Numbered from the stretch's first letter, positions 1-8,603 are shown. The stretch is 26,067 bases of DNA from a virus (IMGVR_UViG_3300033571_000586:1-26067), one strand, 5' to 3'. Numbers and translations: made by a program. Notes: generated by a model from the sequence alone, not told the origin.

Positions 1-1524
1 AGCCTGTGCAATCACCAAAGAGTTAGTAGCATTAAACTGGTCACGCTGTGTCTCTAGCTGAGCATTAAACTTCTTGGTAGCATTAGTCTCACCAGCATTG
101 AATTGCTTTATGGCATTGCTTTGCTCTGCATTGAAGAGGCTTACACGGCTAGTTAGGTCTGCAAAGAATTGGTTAGTCTGATTCTCACTCGAAGCATTGA
201 ACTGTGCTGCAGCGTTCTTTGCTGCTTGATCCGTAAACAATGCCTGGATGTTAGACTGCGCTCGGAACATAGCAGTTTGCTGTTCATTGCTCATATTAGT
301 CAAGTCCATCTGTAGGAAGGACTGAGCGTTCTGAACAGCAGCTTGTTGACGATTGCTTAGGTTAGCTACGTCGAGGTTAGCAAGGGCAGCAGCCTGAGCC
401 ATCACCATAGCTTGACGATTATTCAGGTTCTCCAAGTTTACCGTGTTGACAATGCGGCTGTTCTCCATCGCAATGTTTTGTTCTGCGGTGAAGTTCATAT
501 TAGCGATGTCTGAAACCTTAGCGGCATTCATAACACGAGTCTGGAAGTTCTGGTCAAACTCTTGGCCAAGGAAGGTAGCACGTTGCTGAGCAGAAAAGAG
601 CGCAGTCTGCTGTCTATTGGAAAGGTTCTGTCCCTCGAACTGTGCGAAGGTACTGGCATCAACTTGAGCAATAGGTAGCGCAGACTCCATAGCAGCCTGA
701 ATGACAGCCTGTCCAGCCAGAGATGAAGCACCAAGCCCACGAGCAACCAGAGCAGCGTTAGCAGCCCGCATAGCCCCTGCTGCCCATGCTGGTGTCTCAC
801 CACCTTCGAACTGTTTCATCAACCCTTCAAGCTGACCTTGTACAGTAGCTTGCTTAGAAGGAGTAGCTTCGGCTGCTTGGATACTCTCAGCCAGTTTGTT
901 AACTTTGGCTGCATCAACAGCAGAGCCAGAGATAATCTCCCCCTCTTCCACCTTACGCTGCACAGGATTTTCCATAAGGATGCCTGTACCTTGAGCAGCC
1001 TTAAGGCCCTCTAGAGAACTCTCAGTTTGCTGTGCAGCTTTAACTGTAGCATCCTCTGATACAGTTCCAGTAACAGGCTGTAGTGCCTCTGTCTCTTTCT
1101 TAACTTCAGGGGCAGCAGTAGTAGCCTGTATCAAGCTAGTAGGAGTGGGAGTAGGGGTTGCTGCTGTAGTAACATCTGCGATGGTGGTTGGGGTTACTAC
1201 TGGTGCAGTTTCAACCTGCCCAACATTAGAACCAATAAGAGTCTCTGGGGTAACTGCAATATTAGCTACAGCAGCTTGTTCAGTAAGACTTCCCGGATCA
1301 CGGATAACTGCTTGGGTCAGCGTATCACTTGTAGATAATGTCTTGGGTACAGTACCACCAGCGGCCATACCTGTACGCTTCTGTAAGACACGAGTGAACT
1401 TACCCATACGTGCTGCTGCACCGGGATTAGACGACAGGAAAGCTTCCATCATCTTAGGGTCTGTTGGCCCATTGTAGCCCATCTGTGTGAGCAAGTTATG
1501 CTGCTGTTGGGGATTAAAGTCCAC
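1..1524 (-). CDS. Repeat-rich virion/injection-type protein, 3' end outside window
   Basis: This is an open frame of exactly 508 codons from GTG at 1524 to the window edge, with no stop, so it is the N-terminal part of a larger protein. GGAGA lies about 7 nt before the GTG. Residues 1-290 are Pro/Thr/Ala-rich with a 'GMAAGGTV' stretch near residue 50. From about residue 299 it becomes a repeat region rich in Asn, Gln and Ala. NLSNRQQ-type units recur near 300, 364, 387 and 409, then QFNA-type units recur about every 8-17 residues to the edge. Such Asn/Gln/Ala helical repeats are familiar from large structural proteins of marine phages. A role in tail structure or DNA injection is inferred from that resemblance and from its place after the fibre genes. 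Nothing enzymatic is visible in this part. Confidence 0.8.
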   Translation of the reverse strand, partial: MDFNPQQQHNLLTQMGYNGPTDPKMMEAFLSSNPGAAARMGKFTRVLQKRTGMAAGGTVPKTLSTSDTLTQAVIRDPGSLTEQAAVANIAVTPETLIGSNVGQVETAPVVTPTTIADVTTAATPTPTPTSLIQATTAAPEVKKETEALQPVTGTVSEDATVKAAQQTESSLEGLKAAQGTGILMENPVQRKVEEGEIISGSAVDAAKVNKLAESIQAAEATPSKQATVQGQLEGLMKQFEGGETPAWAAGAMRAANAALVARGLGASSLAGQAVIQAAMESALPIAQVDASTFAQFEGQNLSNRQQTALFSAQQRATFLGQEFDQNFQTRVMNAAKVSDIANMNFTAEQNIAMENSRIVNTVNLENLNNRQAMVMAQAAALANLDVANLSNRQQAAVQNAQSFLQMDLTNMSNEQQTAMFRAQSNIQALFTDQAAKNAAAQFNASSENQTNQFFADLTSRVSLFNAEQSNAIKQFNAGETNATKKFNAQLETQRDQFNATNSLVIAQA

Positions 1525-1591
1525 TCTATGTCTCCAGACGTTTGTTGTATCTTACACTAAAAAGGGTTTGGTTGCAAGAGTTTATTAGAGG

Positions 1592-1744
1592 TTATTCCCA
1601 AGAAACAGACGCAGTACCTGAGTCAAACGTGTTGGCCCCTATCGTGGTATGTAGTTGTGTTAGGGTAGCAGAAAGCGCCTTTGACCCCGCAATTATATAT
1701 GCTAGTGCGCCATCAGTGATCGTGTCTACTTTGATCTGGCTCAT
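1592..1744 (-). CDS. 50-aa protein with N-terminus copied from the S74 fibre
   Basis: The first 13 codons (MSQIKVDTITDGA) match the start of the neighbouring S74 fibre gene base for base over 39 nt, and then the sequence diverges completely. Translation continues LAYIIAGSKALS and ends in ...ASVSWE before TAA. AAGGAG precedes the ATG, and the ATG overlaps the fibre stop codon as ATGA, so translation looks possible. It is either a remnant of a second fibre gene that lost its body, or a short protein using the fibre's N-terminal module. The shared N-terminus may be a virion-attachment segment (inference). I do not recognise the remaining 37 residues. Confidence 0.55.
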   Translation of the reverse strand: MSQIKVDTITDGALAYIIAGSKALSATLTQLHTTIGANTFDSGTASVSWE

Positions 1745-2511
1745 GCTGAGGCTCCTTTTAGTGTAGCAACTTCGGCTTTCAGGTATTCAATCTGGGCCTG
1801 CTGTTCCTGAATGGCAGCGGTTAGAGTGGCAACCAAGAACGAGGTATCAACCCCCTGATACTCTGGCTTACCATCTGCATCTAATCCATCTTTTTCCCCG
1901 ATGACGCAATCTGGTACGATCTCTTGCAGTTCGTGCGCGATAAAGCCCTGACCATCACTGCCATCCGTTTTCCATGTGTATGTGACAGGTTTTAGTTGAG
2001 CAACCACGCCAAGCGCGCCCGTCATTGGCTGGATGTTCTCCTTGAGGCGGTAGTCGGATGACGTGACGTATGCAGTGGCCGTAGAGCTAGTCGTGATAGA
2101 CCCGTTCAGGATTTCGCGTCTAAAGAATCTAATCATAGACCGCGCAATGTTATCATTGGTGCTTTGGTTAATGTCTAGGGGGGAGCCAGTGGTGACGTTT
2201 ATAGTGGTTTCTCCACTAGAAGCTACGTTAACGCCATCGCCATCAAACACGCCAGAGGTGGTTGATCCGCAAAAGAAAACTGTACCTGCGCTATCGACGC
2301 GCATACGCTCAGAGCCACCTGTAGTCACAGCCACAGTGTCAGCAGCAGGAAACAGAATACCTGTGTTCAGGTCGCCAGTGTTGGTAATAGAGGGCGCTGC
2401 GGCTGTCCCATCATCAAAGGCTGTTTGACCGACTACACCTAGCCCGTTTGGAAAGCTCGGTGCGCCTGTACCTGCGCCATCAGTGATCGTGTCTACTTTG
2501 ATCTGGCTCAT
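1741..2511 (-). CDS. Tail fibre/spike with C-terminal S74 self-cleaving chaperone
   Basis: The protein has 256 aa. The N-terminal half is beta-rich fibre sequence of low complexity (GDLNTGILFPAADTVAVTT, then SERMRVDSAGTV), a pattern common in phage fibres. The C-terminal part, from about residue 152, is an intramolecular chaperone of the peptidase S74 family. It has the signature SSDYRLKENI with the Ser/Lys pair used for self-cleavage in this family, then GFIAHELQEIVPD and VDTSFLVATLTAAIQEQQ, and ends in a heptad-like helix. In the family this domain trimerises the fibre and then cuts itself off just before the catalytic Ser. Its start overlaps the previous gene's stop (ATGA). It is probably a receptor-binding fibre; the receptor cannot be read from the sequence. 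Confidence 0.88.
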   Translation of the reverse strand: MSQIKVDTITDGAGTGAPSFPNGLGVVGQTAFDDGTAAAPSITNTGDLNTGILFPAADTVAVTTGGSERMRVDSAGTVFFCGSTTSGVFDGDGVNVASSGETTINVTTGSPLDINQSTNDNIARSMIRFFRREILNGSITTSSTATAYVTSSDYRLKENIQPMTGALGVVAQLKPVTYTWKTDGSDGQGFIAHELQEIVPDCVIGEKDGLDADGKPEYQGVDTSFLVATLTAAIQEQQAQIEYLKAEVATLKGASA

Positions 2512-2711
2512 GCTTCTAGCTCCCGAATTTCGTCACGCCATGCCTTACGCTGCGCCAAAACATCTGGCTTATTCTTGTCGTAGTCTGCAAGAGCAACATA
2601 ATCAGTGTCCCGCAGGAGCTGCTTTAGCTCCGCGATACGTGCATCCTTAGCGGCTTGTGCAGTCTCAGCAGCTTTCTGCTCAGCAGTCTTTAGTTTGGAC
2701 AGATCAATCAT
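2508..2711 (-). CDS. Tail fibre assembly chaperone-like protein
   Basis: This is a 67-aa, mostly helical, charged protein. The N-terminal half is an Ala/Lys/Glu helix. The C-terminal part, LLRDTDYVALADYDKNKP followed by LAQRKAWRDEIREL, resembles the C-terminal module of phage tail fibre assembly proteins (DUF4376/XkdW-like; recognised by eye, not searched). It overlaps both neighbours by ATGA, so it should be made in step with the fibre downstream. It is much shorter than full assembly chaperones and probably works with the protein encoded just upstream (inference). Confidence 0.6.
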   Translation of the reverse strand: MIDLSKLKTAEQKAAETAQAAKDARIAELKQLLRDTDYVALADYDKNKPDVLAQRKAWRDEIRELEA

Positions 2712-2998
2712 TGAGGCAACTCCAGAAGTCCATCTGTAGGGTCAAGCAGGGGTGTTGGGAAACGAGCAGCATAGGATGCCTTTGCACCATGTGGGAGGAT
2801 CAGCGTCAAGTGCAGAACACCATCAACACGTTCTACGTCTGAGGCAAGCCATGTGCAGTCAACTGCATCCTTTGGCAAGTTAGCACCCTCAGGGACTACA
2901 GAGAAATCATAATCCACGCCGTTGATGGTTAGTGTGTCACCAGCTTTGATTACTTCCAGAGTATCATCACGGCGCTGTGGAGATAGGGTAATTTTCAT
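2708..2998 (-). CDS. Fibre-associated protein, conserved in phages, role unknown
   Basis: The protein has 96 aa from the ATG at 2998, preceded by AAAGGA. An upstream in-frame start at 3025 lies inside the previous gene's end and has no better site. The sequence MKITLSPQRRDDTLEVIKAG, then TINGVDYDFSVVPEG and DGVLHLTLILPHGA, resembles a small protein often found next to tail fibre assembly genes in phages and prophages of proteobacteria. It is beta-rich and has no membrane segment or catalytic motif. It ends in an ATGA overlap with the assembly-like gene. A role in fibre folding or attachment is inferred from context. Confidence 0.6.
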   Translation of the reverse strand: MKITLSPQRRDDTLEVIKAGDTLTINGVDYDFSVVPEGANLPKDAVDCTWLASDVERVDGVLHLTLILPHGAKASYAARFPTPLLDPTDGLLELPQ

Positions 2999-3008
2999 TT
3001 TGTTTCCT

Positions 3009-3479
3009 TTAGAACCATTGTCCAATAGCTATGGCCTGCAGAGTACTCGTAACAAGCGACCCGTTGCTCGTCATAACTGCGCTGACAGTTGTGGTAGACC
3101 GCGATGTGAACTTGGCTGTAAAGTCCGATGCCGAGACGTTGGTGTTAGTCCCGCCCACAACGATGTAGGTATCATTAATAAAGGTGGCGGGCAGTGTCTT
3201 TGTAGTACCACCACTAGTGCTTGTAGTGACAGTAAACGTACAGATCATTGTCCCGTCTGCGAATTTGGTAAACTCACCATTTGCGTTTGATCCACGCTCA
3301 ATGATGCCGCCAGTAGGGACACCAGCAGACTCACTGACTGTTCCAACAATATTACCTTGGTTAAACATGATACCAGAAGTATCAGGTAGCGTCAGGGTGC
3401 GGTTAGTGTTGCTGTTAGGCGCTGCGATAGTGAAAGTCCCCGTGCCACTTGCATTCGGCGTAAGTGCGATGTTGCTCAT
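3009..3479 (-). CDS. Small tail fibre protein B, paralogue of the next gene upstream
   Basis: The protein has 156 aa from the ATG at 3479, with AAGGA 7 nt upstream; a longer frame to 3500 has no ribosome site. It carries the central block GSNANGEFTKFADGTMIC, shared with the upstream gene (GSNANGEYVRYADGTQIC), preceded in both by a GN(I)(V/L)GTVS...SGVPTG stretch. Both end in Trp-Phe (AIGQWF here, ATGRWF there). 'ADGT.IC' followed by a beta-rich Thr/Ser-rich end is a common receptor-contacting tip design in phage fibres. The two genes look like a tandem duplication whose distal parts diverged, giving two alternative or cooperating fibre tips (inference). Confidence 0.7.
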   Translation of the reverse strand: MSNIALTPNASGTGTFTIAAPNSNTNRTLTLPDTSGIMFNQGNIVGTVSESAGVPTGGIIERGSNANGEFTKFADGTMICTFTVTTSTSGGTTKTLPATFINDTYIVVGGTNTNVSASDFTAKFTSRSTTTVSAVMTSNGSLVTSTLQAIAIGQWF

Positions 3480-3490
3480 TTTGTTTTCCT

Positions 3491-3925
3491 TTAGAACCAA
3501 CGCCCAGTTGCCATAACCATTGTATCGACAGTCCCAGACGCTGTGACAGCCGAAAAGTGCCTAAAATCAGCAGTCGTAGTTGTTACTGCACCCACAGCCC
3601 CAAACCTAGAAGCTATGTTAGGCGCAGCTATAACTACAGGAGCTACAATAAAAACCTTTGGAAAAGTCCATGTAGCTTCCGTAGCAGTTCTAAACAAACT
3701 GCCTGTAGCTGCAGTAGAAGCTAAGCTACCTGCGTTGTAATTCCAACAGATTTGTGTACCGTCAGCATATCTTACATACTCACCATTGGCATTACTGCCT
3801 TTTTCAAGAATAGACCCAGTAGGTACACCAGAGGTCTGACTAACTGTACCAAGGATATTTCCCTCAGCATAAACGTCACCATTGGTCGTTGTAATACCTG
3901 TTGTTCCGTCTAGAGTAATTGCCAT
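3491..3925 (-). CDS. Small tail fibre protein A
   Basis: The protein has 144 aa and begins MAITLDGTTGITT, a start common among short phage fibre proteins. The middle holds GVPTGSILEKGSNANGEY, then ADGTQICW, and the C-terminal third is beta-rich and ends GRWF. It is paralogous to the gene just downstream (see 3009-3479). It follows the large repeat fibre with a 1-nt gap. A role in the fibre tip or in receptor recognition is inferred from sequence type and position. There is no catalytic motif and no S74 domain. Confidence 0.7.
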   Translation of the reverse strand: MAITLDGTTGITTTNGDVYAEGNILGTVSQTSGVPTGSILEKGSNANGEYVRYADGTQICWNYNAGSLASTAATGSLFRTATEATWTFPKVFIVAPVVIAAPNIASRFGAVGAVTTTTADFRHFSAVTASGTVDTMVMATGRWF

Positions 3926-3926
3926 A

Positions 3927-5906
3927 TTAGATTACCACATATCTTGCGCCAGTGCTTACCGTTATGGTTACACCAGAGTTAATTGTAATTGGGCCAGTTG
4001 ACATAGCGTTCTTGTCCGCTGGAATTGTATAGCTCGTTGTAACTACTTGACCATTCTGAATGAAGATATCATCCGAGCCACCACCAGTTGCACCACCGCC
4101 ACCTACAGCACCCCAAGCAGTACCATTGTAACCCTCGAACCTAGTGGTGGTTGAGTTAAACCTAAAGTACCCTGCAGTAGGAGTACCATCACGCTCGCCT
4201 GTTGTACCAGCGGGGACTACTGCAGAACCAGTTGCTGCTGTCTTAGCTACGTAAGCTGTACTGTTTGTAGTAGCTGCTGTACCGAGGCCAGAGATATCAG
4301 TACTTGGGATAGTTGCAGATGCTGTAAATGCTGAAGTACCATTACCCTTAACATAACCAGTAAGGGTCGATACACCAGTACCACCATCAGCTACAGCTAG
4401 GTCAGTGATCCCCGTGATAGACCCACCAGTAATAGTTACACTTGGTGCAGTGACAGAAGTGAATGTACCAGCAGCAGCAGTGGTAGCACCGATAGTAGCA
4501 CCATCAATAGTACCACCGTTAATATCAGCCGTGTCTGCAACTAGAGAGTCAATGTTAGCCGTACCATCAACCCATAGGTTACGCCACTCTCTGGTAGTAG
4601 AGCCAAGATCATAAGCATCATCTGCACCGGGGAGAACATGACCATCACCAGTAACTTCTACACGAGTAGCAACAGCACCAGCAGAAGCAGTCTGTAGCAA
4701 CATAGAGGTTTTGTTTACTGTAGCATCAAAGGTAGCATCCGACACAGCTTTAATACTGGCCGTAACCAGAGTAGCATTACCGCCACCAGATACGTTAGGT
4801 GCTTGGAAGTCTACTGCACCAAGAGTCTCACCTGTGATGATTGCACTGTCATTTCTTTGTAGGGTGACAGCACCACCAGTCGAAGTGATAACTGTAGCAG
4901 CACTCAGGGTAGCAGTACCCGCACTGATAGCAGCCGTATCCGCAACCAGAGAGTCAATGTTTGCCGTACCAGTAATGTACAGGTCTTTCCACTCACTCCC
5001 AGTTGCACCTAGGTCATAGGTATTGTCTGCCGAAGGGATCAGGTTAGAGGCAACATCAGCAGTGACAGTCACCGTATCTGTATCAGCATTACCCAGAGTG
5101 GTATTACCGTTTACAGTAAGGTTAGCCGTAATGGTAGCTGACTCGTCTACCTGCAGGGTGTCTACCTGAGCAGTACCGTCGATATAGATATTGCGCCACT
5201 CATCTGTAGCAGACCCAAGATCGTGTGTGTCATCTACAGAAGGGATTAGATTAGAGGCAACATCTGCAGTGATAGTGACTATATCCGTGGCTGCATTGCC
5301 TAGGGTAGTATTACCGTTTACAGTAAGATTAGCCGTAATGGTAGCTGACTCATCTACTTGAAGAGTATCAATAGTAGCAGTACCATCAATCCAGATATCA
5401 CGCCATTCATCAGTCGAAGCACCAAGGTCATAGGTGTTGTCTACAGAGGGGGTCAGGTTAGAGGCTACATCAGCAGTCACAGTGATAGTGTCAGTTGCAG
5501 CATTACCGATAGTAGTGTTACCATTAACTGTTAGGTTGGTGCTGATAGTAGCATTACCTGTGACAGTAAGGTTAGCAGCAATAGTGGCTGACTCATCAAC
5601 TTGGAGGGTATCTACATAAGCAATACCATCAATATACAAGTCCTTGAACTCAAGAGTGCTTGTACCGAGATCAATGGTGTTATCAGTCTTAGGGCGCAGT
5701 GTACCAGTAGTAATAACAACGTCCTGCACTGGGCCAACAGAAACAATAGGCGCACCACCACCTACAGTACCATCATGAATATGGCCCGTAGTAGCATCCA
5801 TAGCAGATTGGATTCCATCAAACTCTAGGTCTAGGTCTTCGGCATTGATAATGTTGCCATTGTTAATGTTGTTTGAAGTGTCTCTACGAGTATAACCTGT
5901 TGCCAT
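3927..5906 (-). CDS. Large tail fibre with tandem 69-aa repeats
   Basis: The protein has 659 aa. The N-terminal region (1-55) includes AEDLDLEFDGIQSAMD and the HIHDGT motif typical of the virion-proximal end of phage fibres. Modules of the type DNTYDLG-x3-EW(R/K)(D/N)-x2-I(D/T)GTA-x2-D(T/S)L begin near residues 70, 151, 220, 289 and 424. The 151, 220 and 289 copies are spaced exactly 69 residues apart, visible in the DNA as a 207-bp period around 5041, 5248 and 5455. The units between them read as beta-strand repeats (ITANLTVNGNTTLGNA). A Thr/Gly-rich tail follows. It lies directly after the nozzle gene, as expected for the main fibre. Confidence 0.82.
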   Translation of the reverse strand: MATGYTRRDTSNNINNGNIINAEDLDLEFDGIQSAMDATTGHIHDGTVGGGAPIVSVGPVQDVVITTGTLRPKTDNTIDLGTSTLEFKDLYIDGIAYVDTLQVDESATIAANLTVTGNATISTNLTVNGNTTIGNAATDTITVTADVASNLTPSVDNTYDLGASTDEWRDIWIDGTATIDTLQVDESATITANLTVNGNTTLGNAATDIVTITADVASNLIPSVDDTHDLGSATDEWRNIYIDGTAQVDTLQVDESATITANLTVNGNTTLGNADTDTVTVTADVASNLIPSADNTYDLGATGSEWKDLYITGTANIDSLVADTAAISAGTATLSAATVITSTGGAVTLQRNDSAIITGETLGAVDFQAPNVSGGGNATLVTASIKAVSDATFDATVNKTSMLLQTASAGAVATRVEVTGDGHVLPGADDAYDLGSTTREWRNLWVDGTANIDSLVADTADINGGTIDGATIGATTAAAGTFTSVTAPSVTITGGSITGITDLAVADGGTGVSTLTGYVKGNGTSAFTASATIPSTDISGLGTAATTNSTAYVAKTAATGSAVVPAGTTGERDGTPTAGYFRFNSTTTRFEGYNGTAWGAVGGGGATGGGSDDIFIQNGQVVTTSYTIPADKNAMSTGPITINSGVTITVSTGARYVVI

Positions 5907-5907
5907 T

Positions 5908-7881
5908 TTACTGCCTGTCGTTATTAAGATACTCTATGGTGATAGCATCCAGAGAGAAGGGGGGTGATATGCTAGAGAAGTTATACTGAAGACTTATAGT
6001 GAAACCAGAACCAACCATCTGAGAAGTGAACGTGTACGTCAGCTTACCCCCGTATGTTGCAGTACCATAAACAGCAGAGCCGTATAGGAAAGGGGTGTCA
6101 GCGGTGTTGCTCAGAGAAATTGTTGGTGGCTGTATTACGCCAAGTTGGCTAAAGTTTAATTCTGGGTTAACTGTGCCAGAGATAGAGCCTTCTGGATTAA
6201 CGTAAGTGGTTAGTTTGTAGAAGGTTTTTCGTACCCTAGGATCAGACACTGGAATGTGTGGTGTAAAGTACTGAGAAGAGATAGCTGTATTATCAAAACT
6301 GTTCCCAGACTCCATGCGATACACATACCCATCCTTATTAGCAAAGAGTAGTGTCTCAGCAGAGTCTACAGTAGAATAAACACTGTCAGCTACATAAGCA
6401 AGGATGCCATTTACCTCTGCCCAAGCCATACCCTGTACCGTTTGGTCTACGAACTGTGTAGCTAAAACACCTGCAGCAGTTGAGGGAGTTCTACTTGAGG
6501 AGTATCCAAAAAGTCTATACTGGTTTTTACCACGAATTACACAAGAAGTAAAGCTAGTATTTGAGTTTACAAGATCATCTACTTCAGACTGGATTGGGCG
6601 GGATGCAACTGCAAAACCAAAGTCACCAATCTTATCGGTTGCACTGAGAAGTCTAACACCGTCTGGCCCAAGGAAAGCAATGTCACCACCAACTTCTTGG
6701 ATCGTATCCGTTCTCACACAACCAATGTCAGTAGAGATAGGCTGCAACTGGAAGTCTGAGATGGTGTTCCCAACGATCCTGTGTATCTGATCTGTACTAA
6801 AGATGATTAGCTGTTCACGGAAAACAATCATACCTGTAACTACATGAGCGAGGTTGATTGAACCAGCACCATTAGCTGCAGAGAAGTCTGTGTCTGAATA
6901 GGGTGCAGTAAAAGTTAGGTTTGTTCCATTAGCAAAAAACAGGTGGTTCTTAAACTGTGTTACATGACTAGCACCAATGATATCTGAGGGTGCAGTACTA
7001 ATTACAGAGAAGGTAGAACCAGAATACTTAAACGGACGATTAGCTCCATCTACCCCAACAATGGCAGGAGTACCTGAGAAGTTGTAACGCTCAAACCTCA
7101 TCTTGGAACTATCAGGACGGCCAGAGCTACGGAAGGTAATAGCTGCATTGTCTGCTGGAGAGGATGCTAGTGCAGGAGAGATAGCAAAAGTTGCACCACC
7201 AGAGGTTACAGTAACACCACTGGTAATAGCATAAACCTTTTCTACACCTGCAATAGTAAAGGTATCACCCTGCTGTGGTGTCCCAGTAATTCCATCGACT
7301 ACAAGAGTTGAACCAGTCTGGCTTCCACCATTGACAAGCACTGTGCCATAAGATGGGTTGTTGATCTTGTTCCAACCTGTTCCATCAGATGACCAGAGGT
7401 TACTACCACGAGCAACAATAGCTCTCTGGCCAAAGTACGCCAAACCTTCGATTAGGCTTGTGTTATTCCCAAAGGTCACTGCTGCTTTATCTGCAGGAGA
7501 AGAGGCCAACGAAGTGCCAAGTGTCAGGGTAGCAGTCTTTGCAGCACTGGTAAAAGTTACAGCAGTTACTGTGTAGGTTCCAGTTAGCCCTGCAACAGTC
7601 AACGTGTCCCCTACAAGGGGTGTATCATATATGTTTGCAATAATAAGGGTTGAGCCTGTCTGACCACTACCCTGAACAAGAGGTTCACCATAGGGTGGGA
7701 CAAATGCGGTATCAAACTTTGTGTAGCCTAGGATACGCTTATAGCCACCCTCAATAGAAGGCTCAAAGTTAACCAAACGTCTGGCTGATCCCGGTGCTGT
7801 AATACCCTGTTGAAGTGGGGAGATGTTTGTGACTAGGCCACCCTTAACTTCAATAGGAAACGTTTCCCATGCTGTTGGCAT
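5908..7881 (-). CDS. Tail nozzle / tubular protein B
   Basis: The protein has 657 aa. The order adaptor-nozzle-fibre, the size, and the start (ETFPIEVKGGLVTNIS..., GSARRLVNFE, GGYKRILGYTKF) fit the podovirus nozzle family (T7 gp12/P22 gp10-like). These proteins form the distal tail tube. Two related insert domains lie near residues 70-138 and 183-250. They share GSxQTGSTL at the start and LASSPAD-x-AA-x-TF at the end, so they look like an internal duplication of an Ig-like or beta-sandwich insert. The start codon overlaps the adaptor stop (TAATG). Confidence 0.8.
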   Translation of the reverse strand: MPTAWETFPIEVKGGLVTNISPLQQGITAPGSARRLVNFEPSIEGGYKRILGYTKFDTAFVPPYGEPLVQGSGQTGSTLIIANIYDTPLVGDTLTVAGLTGTYTVTAVTFTSAAKTATLTLGTSLASSPADKAAVTFGNNTSLIEGLAYFGQRAIVARGSNLWSSDGTGWNKINNPSYGTVLVNGGSQTGSTLVVDGITGTPQQGDTFTIAGVEKVYAITSGVTVTSGGATFAISPALASSPADNAAITFRSSGRPDSSKMRFERYNFSGTPAIVGVDGANRPFKYSGSTFSVISTAPSDIIGASHVTQFKNHLFFANGTNLTFTAPYSDTDFSAANGAGSINLAHVVTGMIVFREQLIIFSTDQIHRIVGNTISDFQLQPISTDIGCVRTDTIQEVGGDIAFLGPDGVRLLSATDKIGDFGFAVASRPIQSEVDDLVNSNTSFTSCVIRGKNQYRLFGYSSSRTPSTAAGVLATQFVDQTVQGMAWAEVNGILAYVADSVYSTVDSAETLLFANKDGYVYRMESGNSFDNTAISSQYFTPHIPVSDPRVRKTFYKLTTYVNPEGSISGTVNPELNFSQLGVIQPPTISLSNTADTPFLYGSAVYGTATYGGKLTYTFTSQMVGSGFTISLQYNFSSISPPFSLDAITIEYLNNDRQ

Positions 7882-8603
7882 TAACCCACCCGCATATTTA
7901 CAGTAGTACCCTTCAGGATACGAGTATCTCTGATATAATCATAACGATTGATATAGAGGCTACGCATATCTTTGATACCATCATTGAATTTTTGTAGGTG
8001 CAGGGTTGCGTCTTGAGTATTACCACGGAAAGTGTATGCGTAGTACATGGCCCCATCCACAATCACAGGACGGAACTGCTCTGGATACACAGGAACATCT
8101 GTAGCATTATCTAGCTCAACAGTATTCTTGTAGTATTCATACACCAACTCATATGCATAGTTTGGTACAGGGTGTACACCATACTGCTGGTTAGGAGTCC
8201 TGAAGACTCTCTTGGGAAGACTTCTGATTGAGGTGTTCGTAGTGTTATACTCATCGTCCAGATAGTTCTCTAGGTAATCTTCATAAGCGATGATCTGGAG
8301 CTTCTGGGTAGTATTGTTGAAAGTACTATTACGCTTAATACGAAAGGAGTCAAAGTCTATTGTCTTTGCATCACTAGGATAAGCGTAACGAACTGTACCT
8401 GCAGTCAGCGTTTGGTCTTTTGTGAAGTGGTTAAAGGGCCACTCAAACTGGTTCTGACCAAGATACTGTAGTGCAGAGTTAATGGAGTCTTTAGCCGAGG
8501 AATAGAAACCTGTGGCTGTAGCAAAGTTAGCAGATGTCAACTCAACTTCATTGAGCCTACGATTCACATCATTAACAAGGCCAAGAAAATTATAAGCTGA
8601 CAC
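7881..8603 (-). CDS. Tail adaptor / tubular protein A
   Basis: The protein has 240 aa, starting at GTG 8603 with AAGGA about 8 nt upstream. The opening AYNFLGLVNDVNRRLNEVEL, the central aromatic-rich part (NQFEWPFNHF, YEDYLENYLDDEY) and PVYPEQFRPVIVDGAMYYAY followed by a helical end match the gp11/gp4-type head-to-tail adaptor of podoviruses. This protein forms a ring between portal and nozzle. It lies directly upstream of the nozzle gene with a 1-nt overlap. The gene is preceded by a terminator-like hairpin, so its expression may depend on read-through. Confidence 0.8.
   Translation of the reverse strand: MSAYNFLGLVNDVNRRLNEVELTSANFATATGFYSSAKDSINSALQYLGQNQFEWPFNHFTKDQTLTAGTVRYAYPSDAKTIDFDSFRIKRNSTFNNTTQKLQIIAYEDYLENYLDDEYNTTNTSIRSLPKRVFRTPNQQYGVHPVPNYAYELVYEYYKNTVELDNATDVPVYPEQFRPVIVDGAMYYAYTFRGNTQDATLHLQKFNDGIKDMRSLYINRYDYIRDTRILKGTTVNMRVG

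Noticed and set aside
528-803. 91-codon leftward frame of Leu/Ser/Arg-rich sequence
   Set aside because: It is an off-frame reading of the repeat protein; composition is typical of a shifted frame.
1145-1477. 110-codon + frame near the left edge
   Set aside because: It lies opposite the 508-codon leftward frame, whose repeats and ribosome site are far more convincing.
4738-4744. Single TCCGACA half-site in the main fibre
   Set aside because: It has no opposite arm and no conserved flank, so it is not a member of the palindrome array.
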